Source: Ciona intestinalis (Eukaryota > Chordata > Ascidiacea > Phlebobranchia > Cionidae). Taken from it: DNA of 64,000 nucleotides. The DNA lies in contig NC_020174.2 in the NCBI RefSeq assembly GCF_000224145.3, forward strand, positions 1,328,520 through 1,392,519. The letters are read 5' to 3'. The translations under genes and the position numbers were made by a program. Below are positions 10,802-22,886 of this stretch, one piece after another. The stretch's first letter is position 1. Each line of letters begins with the position of its first letter. The notes beneath the pieces are model-generated. The model ran no database searches. It was not told the DNA's origin and saw only the letters and a program-made list of their open reading frames with translations.

Positions 10802-13800
10802 TCCTTGGAACTTCAAGCAACTTACGCACGACCGTCGTCTGTATATTGCCAACGCAGGTCAAACTTGCTGAATCACTCCAACTTTTTAAACATGCAAAGC
10901 ATGCACAATACGATTCCGCTAATACAGTAACCTGCTTTATGTATTTTCGCAGCGAGTTGGCGTGTGTCTGATACATCTTGCAATTTGTCGGGTGGTAGAC
11001 TTGCAAGAATAAGCAACATCACAGAACAATCAACCTGGTTAAACTCTTCTGCTCAGTACTGGATTGGAGGTTTCGTGGCGGCTTTGGGTAAATAAAATAT
11101 ATAGTAGGGTGGGGAAGATGGGACACCTTTTCATTCTATTTTCTTGAACTGTTTGGTGGGAAACAAAGATCAGTCAAAAAAATATAAAATCGTAACCTCC
11201 CAACTCCCATGGACCTTTGGCAATTGTTTAAAACAAGATTAGAATATGTAGATACTATAAGCTAAAGGTGCCCCGTCTTCCCCCACCCCACTATATAACG
11301 CATGAATAAACGGAACCTGCTTGCTCTTATGGCGGGTTAATAACAATCGTTACTGCACGAGTACTCATATGTGGTAAACGAATAAATTTTCAAATAGGAC
11401 GATAGTGGTAAAGTCAAGCTACAAGTCATTCCTTTAACTTATGGGAGGGTGGGGGAAGACGGGACACCTTTAGCACATAATATTCAATTATCATAGTCGT
11501 GTTTTAGACAATTAACAACGGTCTATTAGAGTCGTGAGAATACGGTTTTATAATTCTTTGAACGTTTTTTGTTTACTATCGAATGAGAACGGAAAACAGA
11601 AGAAAATGTGTCCTATCTTTCCCCACCCTACTATATCAACAATAACGATGTATTGACTTCCAGTTTATCCAACGTATTTCGATCGCTGCATCACCGGTCA
11701 CGCTCGTGGCAATGACGTATGCTACCACATAGTGACGAAACCGATGAAATGGTATGACGCAAGCAGCTATTGTGACGAAAGTGGAGGGAGGTTGGTACAA
11801 GTTAAAGATGAAGCAAACAGCAGATACATCGCCAATGCGTTGACCGAAACTCTAAACAGGTAAATCTACTTCCGAAACAAACAAAGCGATTATTCCGCAT
11901 CGTATCGTTAAAAAAACTTAAAATGATGTCTAAATATGCGTCACAACTACCATGTCATGTTTATCTATGAACATCCAATAACTAAAAGGGCAACCAGCAT
12001 ATTCTACAGAGATTGGGGCCAGTTTTCGTCGGTTCAACATTGTCTTCATGTATATATACAAATGCTGTTAGTGGCAGTCCTAGCATGAAGTACGTATACG
12101 GCTTGGTTTGCCATGGGTTCTATGGGGGAATGGCAGAGTTGGCCCATTAGCCATCACAAGAGTCTTACACCATCTTTTTAATATAAATAACCAAGAAACC
12201 ACACACAGATCATCGGCTGCGGTTAAATACTGGATAGATGGGAAACGAAGCGACGAGTTTTCTGAAAACTTTCTTGATCGTCAAGGTAACTTGGTAAACT
12301 ACACCAACTTCGATCCGTCGCAAAAAGTTAAGGATCTACAAGGAGAGCTTTGCATTGAGGTGAAAATGAAGCATATAGGTGTTGTTTATGTTAATAGGTA
12401 GAACGTAGTCCCGTTGGTACTGTTACCCATACGTCCAAAGGAAAGAAAGATGTTTCAATGCGGAAAAGGTGGGTTTGTTGTGTATGGTTCATTTCATTGA
12501 CCAGTGGCAATCACACATACACCGCAGTTCAATTATTAAGTCAGTTCTAACTTAACTTCAATGCAAATACAGAATATTAATTGCTCCAACAGAATGGACA
12601 ATAATATTGGAAAGAGCACCTAACACTCAACACTGAACTAAATTGCAACCCAATCCTCAGGTATCCTTAGCCACATCCCAACCATCAACTGGATCAGGTT
12701 CAAACTCTCCTGATAACTTCGGTTACGATCCTTATTATCACGAAGCAGGTCCTCCACTGTTTAATATGAAGCCATGTACAGCATCACGGATGTTCCTGTG
12801 TGAATATGATCTCAAACCCTCCGAAACTCCTCTGGATGATGCAGGATCAAATAAAACTTACTCTCCTTCTCATGTTGGATCATGTGATGACATCATCATG
12901 CTCTCAGCTCTCTCTAAATCCATCTTGTCATCCACATCAGGAGAAAACAGCAACTTATGGACAGAAAAAGAAAAATCCCTACTCTCTCAATTCACAGGAA
13001 TAGTATCCGGACATTACATTACAGCACCGTACAAAGACAACCACAATCCATCAGCCCCCGGTTTAACTTATGAGTTAAAGTATTGTAATATTCAAGAAAC
13101 TAAATCAAAACTAAACATTCCAAGTTACACACCACAGCAAAAGTTGCGCCTTTTTCTAGCTTTATACAGGTAAGAGATTGATATCACACAAAACTAAAGG
13201 TTGCATTACACTCACTGGGCTACATGACTTGATGTCAAGCCAGAAAATAGTTTCATCTAAAACAGCTGAGAAACAAAAAAAGTCATTCATAAAATGCCAA
13301 CAAAGTGTTGGTAAAACTGATAAACAATGGAACTGGGAAACTGGTACAATAGTTTCCACACAACTACTTAAAAAAATCCAGAACACTTTTAGTCTCATCA
13401 TATTCATGGAGTTAAAACTTTGTGTTTTACGAGTTTTTGTTGTATTGCAAACACAAAAACTGATATAACATTACGTATCATTGTTCAACATACCATTATA
13501 TTCCTGCATTAGATGGTCCGAACTTGAAGGTGTTCATAGTGATGGAATACAGACATTGTTACACGACAATCAGTTTAACTTTAATGGGAACTCCACATTC
13601 AATGGAAGTTGTGTGTTCCTTTATCGAGGTTTGTTTATTTTTATGAAAGTTATATGATTTCAATGAAAAGTCTGTTATAAAAAATTAAATGACATTATCA
13701 GTTTAGTGGTCACACAACACTTTCGAATATGAAGTTATTGTCCAATAGTTGACACTGAGACAGCTTAAGCAAAAAATGTCTAAGCCGACCAAAGTTATGT

Positions 13801-16800
13801 CTACATATCTGCATGTGTTTAATAAATGCAACTAGAAATATATAAGCCACGTATAGCTTTATTCTATGTGAATAAGCTCCTACAGGGTTCCCAAATGGAC
13901 CTTGAGTTTAGGCTAGCCATTAGGCCTACACCCCACCTCTCAACTATTTAAATTTAAATAATTTAAACACAGAACAAAGGAACTACAAATGATTGCAATT
14001 AGGTTTCATTCAGGTATTAAAAAAACAAATATAACTATAACTTCTGTTTAGACCACTGGTACACAGGGCCATGCTGCAAACCTCGATATTCTATGTGTGA
14101 ATATCCACCAGAGGTTGCTAAAGAGATAGCAAATGAACAAACAAAAACCAAAGAAAAAATTAAGGTAAGTGTAAATTTTAGACTACAGCGAGATCGGACA
14201 GGAAACTGGGATACAGTCTAGATTTGGTCCATTAACCTCGATTTATATAAACTTACAGACTATCAGCGATGATCTGAAGGATGTCACCTCATCTTTAAAT
14301 GGGGCAGACATCTCCTTCTCCTCTGAATCATTTGAAACTGCTCTTGGAGTCCTTCAATCCATAGTGGAAATCACAGAGGAGCACAGGGAGGAGGTTTTGG
14401 AAGATACATCACTTGAAACCCTGAAAGATATGATGACTGATGTGTTATCACTTGTAGATACCTTGAATAACGAAGATATAATGTCAGACTTGGAATCTTT
14501 TCAAACTTCCGAGGTAAAATATTAAAATGCAGACAATACCTAGTACCTACATTATTGTCCAATTTAAACTCTTTAAAATTAAATTACCAATCATTATCAT
14601 TAATTGACGATACTATCTTAGAAAATAACATATACATACATACTTTTGTCACATGCTTTCTGTTCTTAAAGATTCTAAGTAATTAATGCAAATATGAATA
14701 AACAATTTGTAACCAATTTAATATATTACATAAGATAAATAAAAATTAAAAGTCAAACATTCAAGAAATGAATTTAACAGCAGTTAAAAATATCTCTCTT
14801 TGACTGAAGTTAGTGTGTCAACTGTAAAAGGTTGTTTTGAAAGAATAATTCCCTCTAATAAAAACTACCAACACCTCATGTGAACAATAACTGAACCTGA
14901 AATTGAACTTTTGAATAAACTAACAATCAGACCTGTAATAATGGATTACCTCATAATCTCTACCATTGTTATTCAACTATTGTTCAGGTTCCGCAGTTAT
15001 TTATTATTAATGAAGTTTATTTTCACACAGATGGACAACAATGTAAATTTCTTTGTCACAATACAAGCAATAACATCTCTCAGTGACATCATAGCTGATT
15101 CTGTGACGCAGGAATTGGTTGGAAACACAGTCACAAAGATTAGTTACCAAACAAACTCAAGTGGTAGTTTAAACTAGTGTTCTATGAATAGAATCATATT
15201 CAGTCATATGTTAATTGTGACACAAATACAGCTCTTTTACATAAACACATTTTTATTACGCAACATGTAATGAAAGGTTTTTATTTAAAAACAGTTTTGG
15301 GTAGTTAAGAAGTGAACTGGTCCAAAGGGAAAACAATGACACAGCAAACAGAAGAAAAAATATATACGCATTAAATTTCTGCAAAATACATTTGCCAAGA
15401 TATATTGGTAATTGGTATACCCAAACATATTAAAAGTTCTCAGCCAATTTCGACCCAACACCGATTTGTATTGCTCACCAGAACCATAGCATGCCTTCAA
15501 TCAAGCACATGCTTTTACAAGACAATACTAACTTTCTGATAAAAAACATGTATGCACAAAAATGACTGCGTTCGATTTGTTACACTTAAACAATTTTTCG
15601 ATACTATGACGGTCCGTGCCACCTACACAGAGAATTAATACATTAGCACGTGAAAAAATAACTGTTATAACTTGCAGAAGTCCACATTCTGTCCAGTAAA
15701 GAACTTGAGCTATTGGAAACAAATCAGCAAATGGTTTATTCTCCAAACACTATTGCTCCAGGTTCAGAAATCACTATATCACTACCAAGTCATATAAGAG
15801 AAAAAGGTAAGCGTATAAAGATAATGCCTTTTATTATTAACACTATGCACGAAAATATATATCAATATTCTGTTGCAGCAAACCAGAAGAAAGTTTCAAT
15901 CGTCTATGCAGCATATTCACCCGATTTATATCAAACAATGGATACAATGACAGTAAAGATGACACCTACAATGGTAACTGTGCTGAATATGTTGTACAGA
16001 TATGTTATTGCTACAGCTTAATCAAGCACTACATATGTATGCCCCATGTCAACAAGACATTTCTGGTTATAAGTAAGATCATGCGGCGCCGTGGCGTAGT
16101 GGTTAGCGCGCCTGCCTGTAACCATTAGGTAATGGGTTCAAGGCTCGTCGCTGCTACCATTGTGGGCGTATGTGTCCTTGNNNNNNNNNNNNNNNNNNNN
16201 NNNNNNNNNNNNNNNNNNNNNNNNNNNNNNATTGCTTCAGAATACCTAAAAAACTTGCAAAAAAAGCTGACATAGCCGTTTTTACGCAAAACCACATTTT
16301 TAACCGGTAACTTAGACGGGGAAGCCCCAGAGCAACATAGAGATCAAATAAAATCGCTTTTATTGGACAGAATGACGTTAAAACCTTGATTTTTGGGCAG
16401 AATATAGACCATCTTCTTAAAAAATACATTACGGTTTTCAAATCAAGTTTGGTAAAAACTTTTAAATGCTATGATGCCTTTTTCAAACGTTATATTGGTG
16501 GATAATTCCTTCCTCTTTCAAATAAAACCAACTGTAAGAAATTTTACCTACTATAAACAAAATTATGAACTTTTATGTGAACACCTGTTTCAAAATGCAT
16601 ATTTGCACTACTCGTCCCTAAGGAGTTAACTACAATATTCAGATTGACCGTATAAAAAATCTGGTTTTTCGACTGTTTGAGCCAACAAGACACACATGAA
16701 TGTTTTAACTCGACAGTAAGCATGAGGTTTTTCGTTACACCATGCAAAATCTCACTTGTGTCATATACCTCACCTGCCACAAAAATACTAGAGCACATAA

Positions 16801-19800
16801 TCATTATGTTTGCCTTCACAGATCTTCGGGCATCATAAATGGGTTATCTTCTGGTTATCAATGATTGGTGAAACAATGACAATATGTTGTCTCATAGCAG
16901 CAATTGTAACTTATGCTCAACTGGTTAGGTAAGTGAAGTCTTCAGTTACAACCAACAGCCAATGTGTTGTGCAGTTGGCAATCATGCGTACAATGACACA
17001 ATACTTGACTAAAAAATTGAGTTTGAAGTTTGTGCAAATGATTTAAAATGGACTTGCTTTATGTACAATTCAACCACCTAAAATTTAAACTTGCAAACAT
17101 AAGCGCATTGGTCTAATGGTTGTTTCTAACACTAACACAACTTGATTGCTATCATTTATCTTAGTTGGACTTCTCACAGCAATATAATCTTACCTTACTA
17201 TTACAGCTACCTAAAGTCAGATCGCCCTGCAGTTCATATAAACCTGATGGTGTCGTTGCTTGTATCTCATGTGTGCTTACTCACAAGCCAACTGGCTACA
17301 ATAACGTCTGGTTTGTCTGGGACAACTGAGTCTAGTTGTGCATGTTCAGCACTCACATACTTCCTACATACATCATTACTAAGCAGCATGGCCTGGATGT
17401 TTGTGGAAGGAATTATATTATATAGGTATCAACACTTATTCCATATCACTGGCTCTTGAAAATTTCTAAGCCTTTGTACAATAGAATCAGCCAATCAGGT
17501 GTCTAAAATACAACAAACATAGGGTATGTACTAGAAAACACTAAAGGTTTCATGCCACAACCACCAAGCTCATACATAATAATGACCAATTTACAAATAG
17601 CAATGTCGATTTACCATCCAGAATTTTGTGCAGAAAGATACTGATAGTCCTTACAAGGGAACCACAAATTATTAGCAAGCGTTATTACATCATTGGATGG
17701 GGAGTTCCCTGTTTAATATCAACATTGACTCTGATTGGCCGAACTACACAAAATTTGACCTATCACAACGAGAGGTGAGAACATAACTTCTTTTTAGTAA
17801 GAGTACCACAATATTTATAGAAAAAATCAGGATTTTTGTATTTTAAAGCTCTTGATTGCAGTACAATATTTGTATGACATTTTAAAGGTGCTGGTTAACT
17901 CTTCAAGATGGTATCATATGGACATTTGCTGGACCAGTGTGTTTTGTTATTGCGGTAAGTTAAATTACTTTATATGTACTTTTTATTTGTGTAAAATATC
18001 CATTGTAATATTTAAAACGATGGTATAAAACACACAACTTTTCGGAACAAAATCGTTGTGTTGTAACAAAGCCTATATTTAACAGTTCAACTTCACCATA
18101 CTTGTTCGAGTATTAATAGTGGCAGCTGCCACACAGCAGAGAAGATTTCTGCGCCAACAAAACAGATATAAACCGACTAACAGCAACCAAATACAACAAA
18201 ACATACGAACAGTAGCTCGTGGTATCTTCTTTCTTACACCACTATTAGGGTTAAGTTGGGTGCTTGGATTTTTTGCAGCAACAAGTGTTGTTCTGTCCTA
18301 TGTCTTTGTCTTCACCAATGCTTTCCAGGTGAGAAAAATTCTATGCAGACTTACTGCATTACTAATGATTTCTCGCTCATCTCACATCACAACATTTTTG
18401 TAAAACTTATCATTGATTACTAAACTCAATCAATTTGGACAAAAGTTTTATTATCTCCTTATACAGGGTGTGTATCTTCTTCTCTTTTATGTGATACTTA
18501 ACCCTGAAGTGAAGTGTGCTCTGTTGGAGAGAAAAAGAGCAAGACAAAGAAGCTTTCTGGTCAGTAATTTCTTTAATTCAAGTATAAAAACATGAAATCA
18601 GTAATGCAATGTTGTATGCATATCAAGACATGCATGCGTAGTACAACAACATTCCGTAAACCAGAGGAAAGTTAATTTAAAGACTACAGAATGAAATTAA
18701 AGCACACTACATTGCAGGCAATCTCTGGATTGGGAAGTGTCAGAACTTCAACTCAGAATACATGGAAGCAAAGATTGTCATTTACATTCCTTAATAAGCT
18801 AAGTCTGTCACCTTCAACTTCAGAAAATACATCTCCAGTTTCAAATGAACTAAACACCCAAAACCCAAAAGTAGGTTTAACTGCATACGCATTACTTGAT
18901 ACCACAAATTTACTTAAAAACACTGTGCCATATGTAACCCACATTTACTGTACAGTTATGGTGCAAATTAGTGTAGCATTAAATTTAACTTTATATAAGT
19001 TGATAAATATATTTTCATTAATGCAAGAGTGAGTCCTGGAACTGCTGTTAAGGTGATTGTGACAGAGTTTAAGTTTAGGTTCAACTAATCCTCTCTATAC
19101 TGAAACACCAAACCCAAATTTTTTTTGTTTTAGGAAGTGCAAGACTTCAATGAAGAAAATCTTTCTTCCCGACCCTGCAGTGGAAGGTCTAACTTGAACT
19201 TTATCATATCTCCAGCACTTAGAAATCGAGGAAAAATTACTCCAACTCCAGAGCGTTGGTCTGACAATTTAAAAGGGGAAACTAATGAAGCTTTTATGGG
19301 TGATTTGGGAAATGATGAATATATAATGTCAAGACAAACAAGTGGCATTGAATTGAAGAAAACAGAAGACCAAGATGATGGCGACTTGTTTGGAAACATG
19401 TCAGATGATGGCGGATCCTCTTTAGAAAAGCTGGAAGATACAGAGGAATATGAGCAAGAACTGAGCAATGAAAGAGAGCATGTTAAAGAAGAGATCTCTC
19501 ATCCTGATTCTGAGTCTTGTGGTTATGCAGATCTAACTGAGACAACAGAAAAATTGGAAATTGTTCAAAACAACAGAATCAAAACAACAGAATCAAAACA
19601 ACAAGAACACAAACAGAGAATTAAAGTAAAACAAAGAAGAAAATCTGCTCCTGGGGAACTTGTATGTCGATCCAGGTAGAATAACTTTAGTTGATTATAT
19701 CAATGTAAAAAAAAGAGGGTTATAGCACCCATGCCATTACAGCTGCTGCATTTAAGCTTTAAGTAATTTGTGATGGTTTAAATAGTTAAGTACATGGATG

Positions 19801-20187
19801 TTGTGGGTTCATTGAACAATATTTACTTTACAATGTTTAAACCCTTGTGTTAAAGACCATCCGCTTCACTTAACAGACTTTCCTTTTTATGTTAAAAGTT
19901 CTTAATGCATAGTTGATCATCAGAAAATAGGCAACAGCCTGGGGTAATAGTCTTATTTTATTAAATATAATACATATATTTGTTTATGCAGAGCATGCCA
20001 TGTGTGCAAGCCACATCGGTTACAACATAAACGAAAGAAAAAAAAGAAAACAGAAATTCGTGCAGCTTGGCCTGAACAAGCGAGCAGTAACAATGATCAT
20101 TGTGATGTCATGACTAAAATGCCTGTACTGTTACAAAACAATCGACCACAAAGTACGCAATCTAGAGACAGCGGAATCGGGATTTGA
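10802..20187 (+). CDS. Adhesion GPCR with C-type lectin modules, GAIN domain and 7TM
   Basis: Predicted class B2 (adhesion) receptor at the plasma membrane. Twenty phase-consistent exons give about 1,216 residues: 10802-10857, 10953-11087, 11664-11859, 12209-12359, 12661-13169, 13513-13628, 14052-14164, 14259-14513, 15031-15163, 15678-15806, 15879-15973, 16822-16928, 17207-17425, 17634-17774, 17888-17954, 18086-18328, 18467-18559, 18718-18870, 19134-19675, 19992-20187. A lectin half-module (SWRVSDTSCNLSGGRLARIS, YWIGG) comes first. A fuller C-type lectin follows (KWYDASSYCDESGGRLVQV, YWIDGKR, closing MFLCEYDL), then a third closing motif (WYTGPCCKPRYSMCEYPPE). Helical GAIN-like sequence (14259-15163) leads to a GAIN strand (KKVSIVYAAYSPDLYQ). 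The helices include MIGETMTICCLIAAIVTYAQ, SDRPAVHINLMVSLL, AWMFVEGIILYR, GWGVPCLISTLTLIG, GIFFLTPLLGLSWVLGFF and GVYLLLFYVILNPEVK. The tail is long, acidic, then basic. No GPS or signal-peptide exon was found; the donor at 12359 is one of several possible. Confidence 0.85.
11098..11297. repeat. Palindromic MITE-like element in receptor intron
   Basis: Full-length copy with ends ATATAGTAGGGTGGGGAAGA and CTTCCCCCACCCCACTATAT. It lies in reverse orientation relative to the copy at 10269. It sits in the intron after the first lectin exon pair. Confidence 0.85.
11441..11637. repeat. Palindromic MITE-like element in receptor intron
   Basis: Left end GGGAGGGTGGGGGAAGACGG, right end CTTTCCCCACCCTACTATAT, with the shared core between. 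It is only about 145 bases from the previous copy in the same intron. Confidence 0.85.
16083..16180 (+). repeat. tRNA-derived SINE, 5' part
   Basis: Begins GGCGCCGTGGCGTAGTGG. It has an A-box-like TGGCGTAGTGG at 16092-16102 and a B-box-like GGGTTCAAGGCTC at 16134-16146, as in RNA polymerase III promoters of tRNA-derived SINEs. It runs straight into a 50-N gap. A second copy with the same head is at 58547. Confidence 0.85.
16181..16230. other. Assembly gap (50 N)
   Basis: Fifty N, probably a fixed-size placeholder. It lies between the last GAIN exon and the first membrane-helix exon of the adhesion GPCR, so exons coding the GPS motif could be missing here. Confidence 0.95.
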
Positions 20188-20428
20188 TCTTTTTAAACAT
20201 TTTCTCAGTATTACTTTTCTCGTGAATTAAGCACAAATTTAGTGGTAAAGATGTCAAATAATAAACGTACCTGATAGACTTCCTGCAGTAAATACATTTA
20301 GCAGAACTAATGAATTGTTGTAGACCACATCTCTTACCTGCAACCATGGGTCCCGGGCTTGTAGATCTTGGCGACTTGTATATACCATATGAAAAGGAGA
20401 GGCAAGTCTATATTACTTGTCTTCTATA

Positions 20429-20434
20429 AATAAA
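20429..20434 (+). other. Polyadenylation signal of the adhesion GPCR
   Basis: AATAAA 242 bases after the TGA at 20185-20187, within TATAAATAAAGATTT. It is the first canonical signal downstream of the stop. Confidence 0.55.
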
Positions 20435-21923
20435 GATTTAAGTTACGAAAAGGCTTAGTTTAAAGACCTCAATTGTTCTATTCTAAGTCTGTCGTATATG
20501 TGTTCAGCACAGAATAGCTTTGCATGCTTTTTGAAAAACGCTCATCTATTGTGACGTCAGGCGCCAAATATTTAGCGCCATCCGGCGGTTATAAGTACCT
20601 ACAAATACGATCGGGTGTAAGGATTTTTTTAAATATTACATTACATACCCAAATTATGCTGTAATGAGCTATTTCAAGTACAAGACTTTAGTTCCTTGAT
20701 ACTTTGGGATCCGCACGTATATGGCATAAAATGCGCGAAAGCACCTGGTGTCCGCACGTGTATGGCATAAAACGCGTAAAAGCAAAGAAACTCGCTCAAT
20801 CTAAGGTGTGTTGTGTGTGTTATTGCATTTCAAAGCAAACAATCCTATAAAAAAATCATTAGGTGTCACTTGTATATCTCCGTGTGACAGGTTAGCGTCA
20901 TGTGTTATTAAACAGCAAACTATTTCTATCTTGATGCCGAGCAAAGTCATAGATGGTATTTTTTATGGGGGATGATCGAGATACCACGTATTTGTAACTT
21001 TTGTAGGATAATATATTTTTCTCGGTATGGTTTTTAACAACCCAATAGCTATAGCATTGGGTGGGAGGGAAACTGTGGGGTAACTTGTACACATCTGTCT
21101 GCAATGGCCCAGCATTGAGCCTGGAATCCGGAAAGTTTTGTTACAATGGAATCGCCTAAACCAATCTGCCATGTCTCCATACAGAAAGTACCAGCGTATA
21201 ACCAACCGCAGTAAAACAAAGCTAAGTTTGTTACCAAGACAGCTAAACAGCCAAACCAATCACGGCCAACTATCTCTAGTAGACCGTAAACCAATATATA
21301 GTTTCCAAAATTACTCTTTTATGAGTTAGGATTACACTTTTCTGTACATTTCCTTGTCAATCTTATAAGAATTCTTAAAAGAAAGTTTCACGAAGAATAT
21401 TTTTCTAATTTAAGGCTAGAAAAAAATATGTTTTTCGTAAGTTTTCAAAACAAACTGTGTCATCGCCACGCTTGTACATGTGCTGTTCGTTCATCAACAA
21501 GTGCAGGGTACGGCCATGATGTCAAGTGTCGTTGGTAGATCATAATCTTGCATTCTGACGTACTTTTTACCTGTTTGTTTACGTGTTTGCTTATTAAATC
21601 TGTCAGCGTATATCTAAAGATATGTATCGTACTTAGGGGGGAGATTATATTTCTAAATAAGGGAGAAAGTTCGACTCAAAAATTCTAAGAACATATTGCT
21701 AACGCATGGCCGTACGTCACGTTGGTTTTTGCACTAAATATACTAAAAAAACAAACGTATTTGACAAATGTAACAAAACAACGTCTTCAACGTGTCTATT
21801 CCATATCTTATCACCAGAGTGCGCTATTGGACAAGTTTTTATTTGCAGGCTGAATTAAACTTCACGATAAACATTTACTTAGGCGATTTTAAATCGAAAA
21901 GCCGCTTTTAAATCGACGATAAA

Positions 21924-22010
21924 TAGTAGGATGGAAGACGATTTTTTCAGCACATAATATCCAAATAACAACGGTCTATGGGAGTCGTAGGAATACGGTT
22001 TTAAAATTTT
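21924..22010. repeat. Truncated palindromic MITE-like element
   Basis: Left end ATAGTAGGATGGAAGACG, then AGCACATAATATCCAAATAA and ACAACGGTCTATGGGAGTCG. The right half and the inverted end are missing. Confidence 0.65.
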
Positions 22011-22825
22011 TCCAAAGACGCACCCACGTATTCGATTGCGTATCAATACGTCATTGAATCAAAAAAATAAGATGGGGCCTTATTTCTATGACGTATGTTT
22101 ACAGATCACGAGTGTTGAGATATATCTTTGAAAAGTAAAAACTCCCGCCCACGAGCACTAAACCTTGAAAAAAACTTCGTGAAAACATGCCCTATATAGA
22201 ATGCCCATGCAGTGTTATGTGACCTAACTAACGGCTTAATTAGGCAACGAAATGAAAGTTATATATATCTAGTAAATCGTTGAGCTTAAGCGTGATAGTA
22301 AACACATATCTGGATTTTAGTTGCACCCCTCCAACGCTTTTTTGGAAACTGGATAATAATAAAACAGAACGTACTATGTTATACAACTCTTCGAAAGTAA
22401 AACAACAGAAATCAGAGAATCAACAACAAAACTCGTTAAAGACAGGCTCTGGATAAAATGTGTGGAAAACAGCGTCAGTTTAAGGCGTGGCCACTGAACC
22501 TGCCATTTCGGTGTTGAGCGTTTTAATTCCAGTTCGCAATTTAATTCCCCTCTTACCAGAAATAACTTGTAGTTCAGCAGTTTTGGTGTAAAAAATCAAG
22601 CTCTGGGTATACAACACATACCGCTGTCGAGTGAGACATTTAATGTGCAACCTGACAAAGTCAGGCAAACAAAAACACTGCAGGATTATTGACCGAGTTA
22701 TTTGATGCGATTCCAAACGATATGTCCCGTTACTGACGCCCGAAACCGATCTCTGACAAAGACAGATCTATCTTTTACATTGTTACATTACAAATTCTCG
22801 GTCATTTAATACAAACTTTGGAAAA

Positions 22826-22886
22826 TGACGTCGGCGGTTTTATGACGTCGGATTTATAGAAAATGTCACGTCATAATGACGAAAGA
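22826..22886. promoter_or_regulatory. Cluster of TGACGTC/ACGTCAT words
   Basis: Within 60 bases there are AATGACGTCGGC, TATGACGTCGGAT, GTCACGTCATAATGACG. These are CRE/ATF half-sites or near-sites. No adjacent transcription start could be recognised, so a regulatory role is only suggested. Confidence 0.25.

Noticed and set aside
13178..13468. 96-codon ORF after a lectin exon of the receptor
   Set aside because: It lies in an intron; the donor at 13170 (CAG|GTAAGA) and the acceptor at 13512 join in phase around it.
15977..16080. Alternative frame of the GAIN exon giving Cys-rich text (NGNCAEYVVQICYC)
   Set aside because: Considered as a GPS, but incoming phase selects the other frame, whose KKVSIVYAAYSPDLYQ fits a GAIN strand. 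The Cys spacing does not match a GPS.
16544..16819. Minus-strand 91-codon ORF near the first helix exon
   Set aside because: No splice partner and no domain. A plus-strand LTCVIYLTCH string there was also tested as a GPS and is broken by stops.
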